64,000 bases of DNA from Desulfocapsaceae bacterium. GTDB lineage: Bacteria; Desulfobacterota; Desulfobulbia; Desulfobulbales; Desulfocapsaceae. The notes beneath the pieces were generated by a model, which was not told where the DNA came from, did not search any database, and saw only the letters and a list, made by a program, of their open reading frames with translations. The position numbers were made by a program, and so were the translations under genes. Location of the stretch: NCBI GenBank assembly GCA_031292275.1, contig JARLHL010000064.1:1-64000 (forward strand), written 5' to 3'. Below are positions 63,392 through 64,000 of the stretch, piece by piece (position 1 is the first letter of the stretch; each line of letters begins with the position of its first letter).

Positions 63392-63887
63392 CCCTGCTGC
63401 TGCCAGCCGTCGAGGAACCGGCATGGCTGGACCGGACTGTCTGGCCGCAACAAATCATAAAAGCGCATCATTCCTGTACCGTGCAGGCAGATTCCTTTTT
63501 ACCTGCAGAGCGCACAAAAAACAGATCCGGCCCCCTTTCCTCGCCCCCTTTTCCGATATAAAAAGCTTGCGCAATCCGGCCGGACCTGGTAATGACTTTC
63601 AGCTTAGTCAGTGCCTTTTCCAAAGATGGCTCACCCGTTTCCGATCACTGTTTCTTCCGGCGTTCAGTTTTCCCTCTTGTTCAGCCCGTGATTCATTTTT
63701 TGATTTCAAGCGGAGAGCCCGTTCTTTGCAGGCCGTATGTGTCAGACCAGGATAGAGGAAATACAGAACTCTCCCCCCGATTGCGGGATTGCGGAGAGAG
63801 TATATGGAACTGGCAGACACCCCACAGCCCGGACGGAAGCCCTTTTAGTCTGCCGGGATAAACCCAGTTTCATATACAGGAATTGCT
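63392..63887. other. Long leader region before the RNA helicase gene
   Basis: 496 bases without a supported gene. It contains repeat copy D (63416-63451). A long 5' leader is typical for cold-shock DEAD-box helicase genes; no riboswitch is recognised. Confidence 0.5.
63416..63451 (-). repeat. 36-bp dispersed intergenic repeat, copy D
   Basis: Read on the minus strand it begins GTTGCGGCCAG and ends TCCAGCCATGCCGGTT. It starts 25 bases past the arfB stop. Confidence 0.72.
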
Positions 63888-64000
63888 ATGTCTTTTGATA
63901 CCCAGGCCCCTCTTTTTTCCGATTTCAACCTCAGTCAACCCCTTTTGCAGGCCCTGGACGATGCCGGATACGAATCCCCGACGCCTATCCAGATAGAGAT
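63888..64000 (+). CDS. DEAD-box RNA helicase (N-terminal part, cut by window edge)
   Basis: The first 37 codons read MSFDTQAPLFSDFNLSQPLL, then a Q-motif (GYESPTPIQIE). This is the opening of RhlE/CsdA-type DEAD-box helicases. AGGA lies upstream of the ATG. The remainder is outside the window. Confidence 0.85.
   Translation, partial: MSFDTQAPLFSDFNLSQPLLQALDDAGYESPTPIQIE

Overview
The window looks like chromosomal DNA of an anaerobic or microaerophilic, GC-rich Gram-negative bacterium, most likely a deltaproteobacterium (Desulfobacterota). I infer this from the beta-oxidation block feeding an EtfAB/membrane Fe-S oxidoreductase pair, the many Cache-domain sensors, a YedF/SelD selenium block, NhaB, and sigma-54 enhancer-binding control. 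I see no rRNA, tRNA, CRISPR array, insertion sequence or prophage. Fifty-one coding sequences are supported. Two are cut by the window edges: etfB on the left and a DEAD-box RNA helicase on the right.

Layout. 1-10755 (minus strand) is a short-chain fatty acid/acyl-CoA oxidation region: thiolase, acyl-CoA synthetase, crotonase, a second thiolase, 3-hydroxyacyl-CoA dehydrogenase, hotdog thioesterase, acyl-CoA dehydrogenase, ETF:quinone oxidoreductase-type Fe-S protein and EtfB. A divergent sigma-54 activator (10967-12607) sits at its head. 12592-22910 holds an M32 carboxypeptidase, a tiny zinc-ribbon membrane protein, a hybrid histidine kinase, a NarL-type response regulator with its sensor kinase, an SH3-type lipoprotein and a diguanylate cyclase. 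23050-27921 encodes a complete 2-oxoacid dehydrogenase complex (E1 alpha, E1 beta, E2, E3), followed by NhaB and a Mn-type superoxide dismutase. 30997-35896 (minus) carries a YciA-type thioesterase, a ketopantoate reductase and a translationally coupled HD-GYP/unknown pair. 36335-39396 is a tightly overlapped selenium block (yedF, cysteine-desulfurase-like enzyme, DUF3343, selD).

39421-51806 mixes metabolic and RNA genes: an acetyl-CoA hydrolase/transferase-GNAT fusion, a YdjY-type secreted protein with a small membrane protein, an amidohydrolase, a YbiT-type ABC-F ATPase, a DRE-TIM aldolase, a DUF2868/DUF3482 membrane-GTPase pair next to rtcB, and pdxH. 51951-60616 is dominated by two methyl-accepting chemotaxis proteins with a free secreted Cache protein between them, plus a radical SAM enzyme and an FKBP isomerase. 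The right end has a BaiN/HI0933-type flavoprotein, a small membrane protein, arfB and the start of an RNA helicase gene.

The most unusual non-coding signal is a 36-bp sequence present four times (2328, 22922, 30962, 63416), always outside coding sequence or touching only a stop codon. Other points worth checking: a probable Glu-to-Gln change at the expected catalytic residue of the CoA-transferase fusion, a broken second P-loop in the ABC-F protein, a Cys/His-rich PAS domain in the hybrid kinase, and the DUF2868-DUF3482-RtcB cluster. All functional statements rest on reading motifs by eye; no database search or alignment was run.
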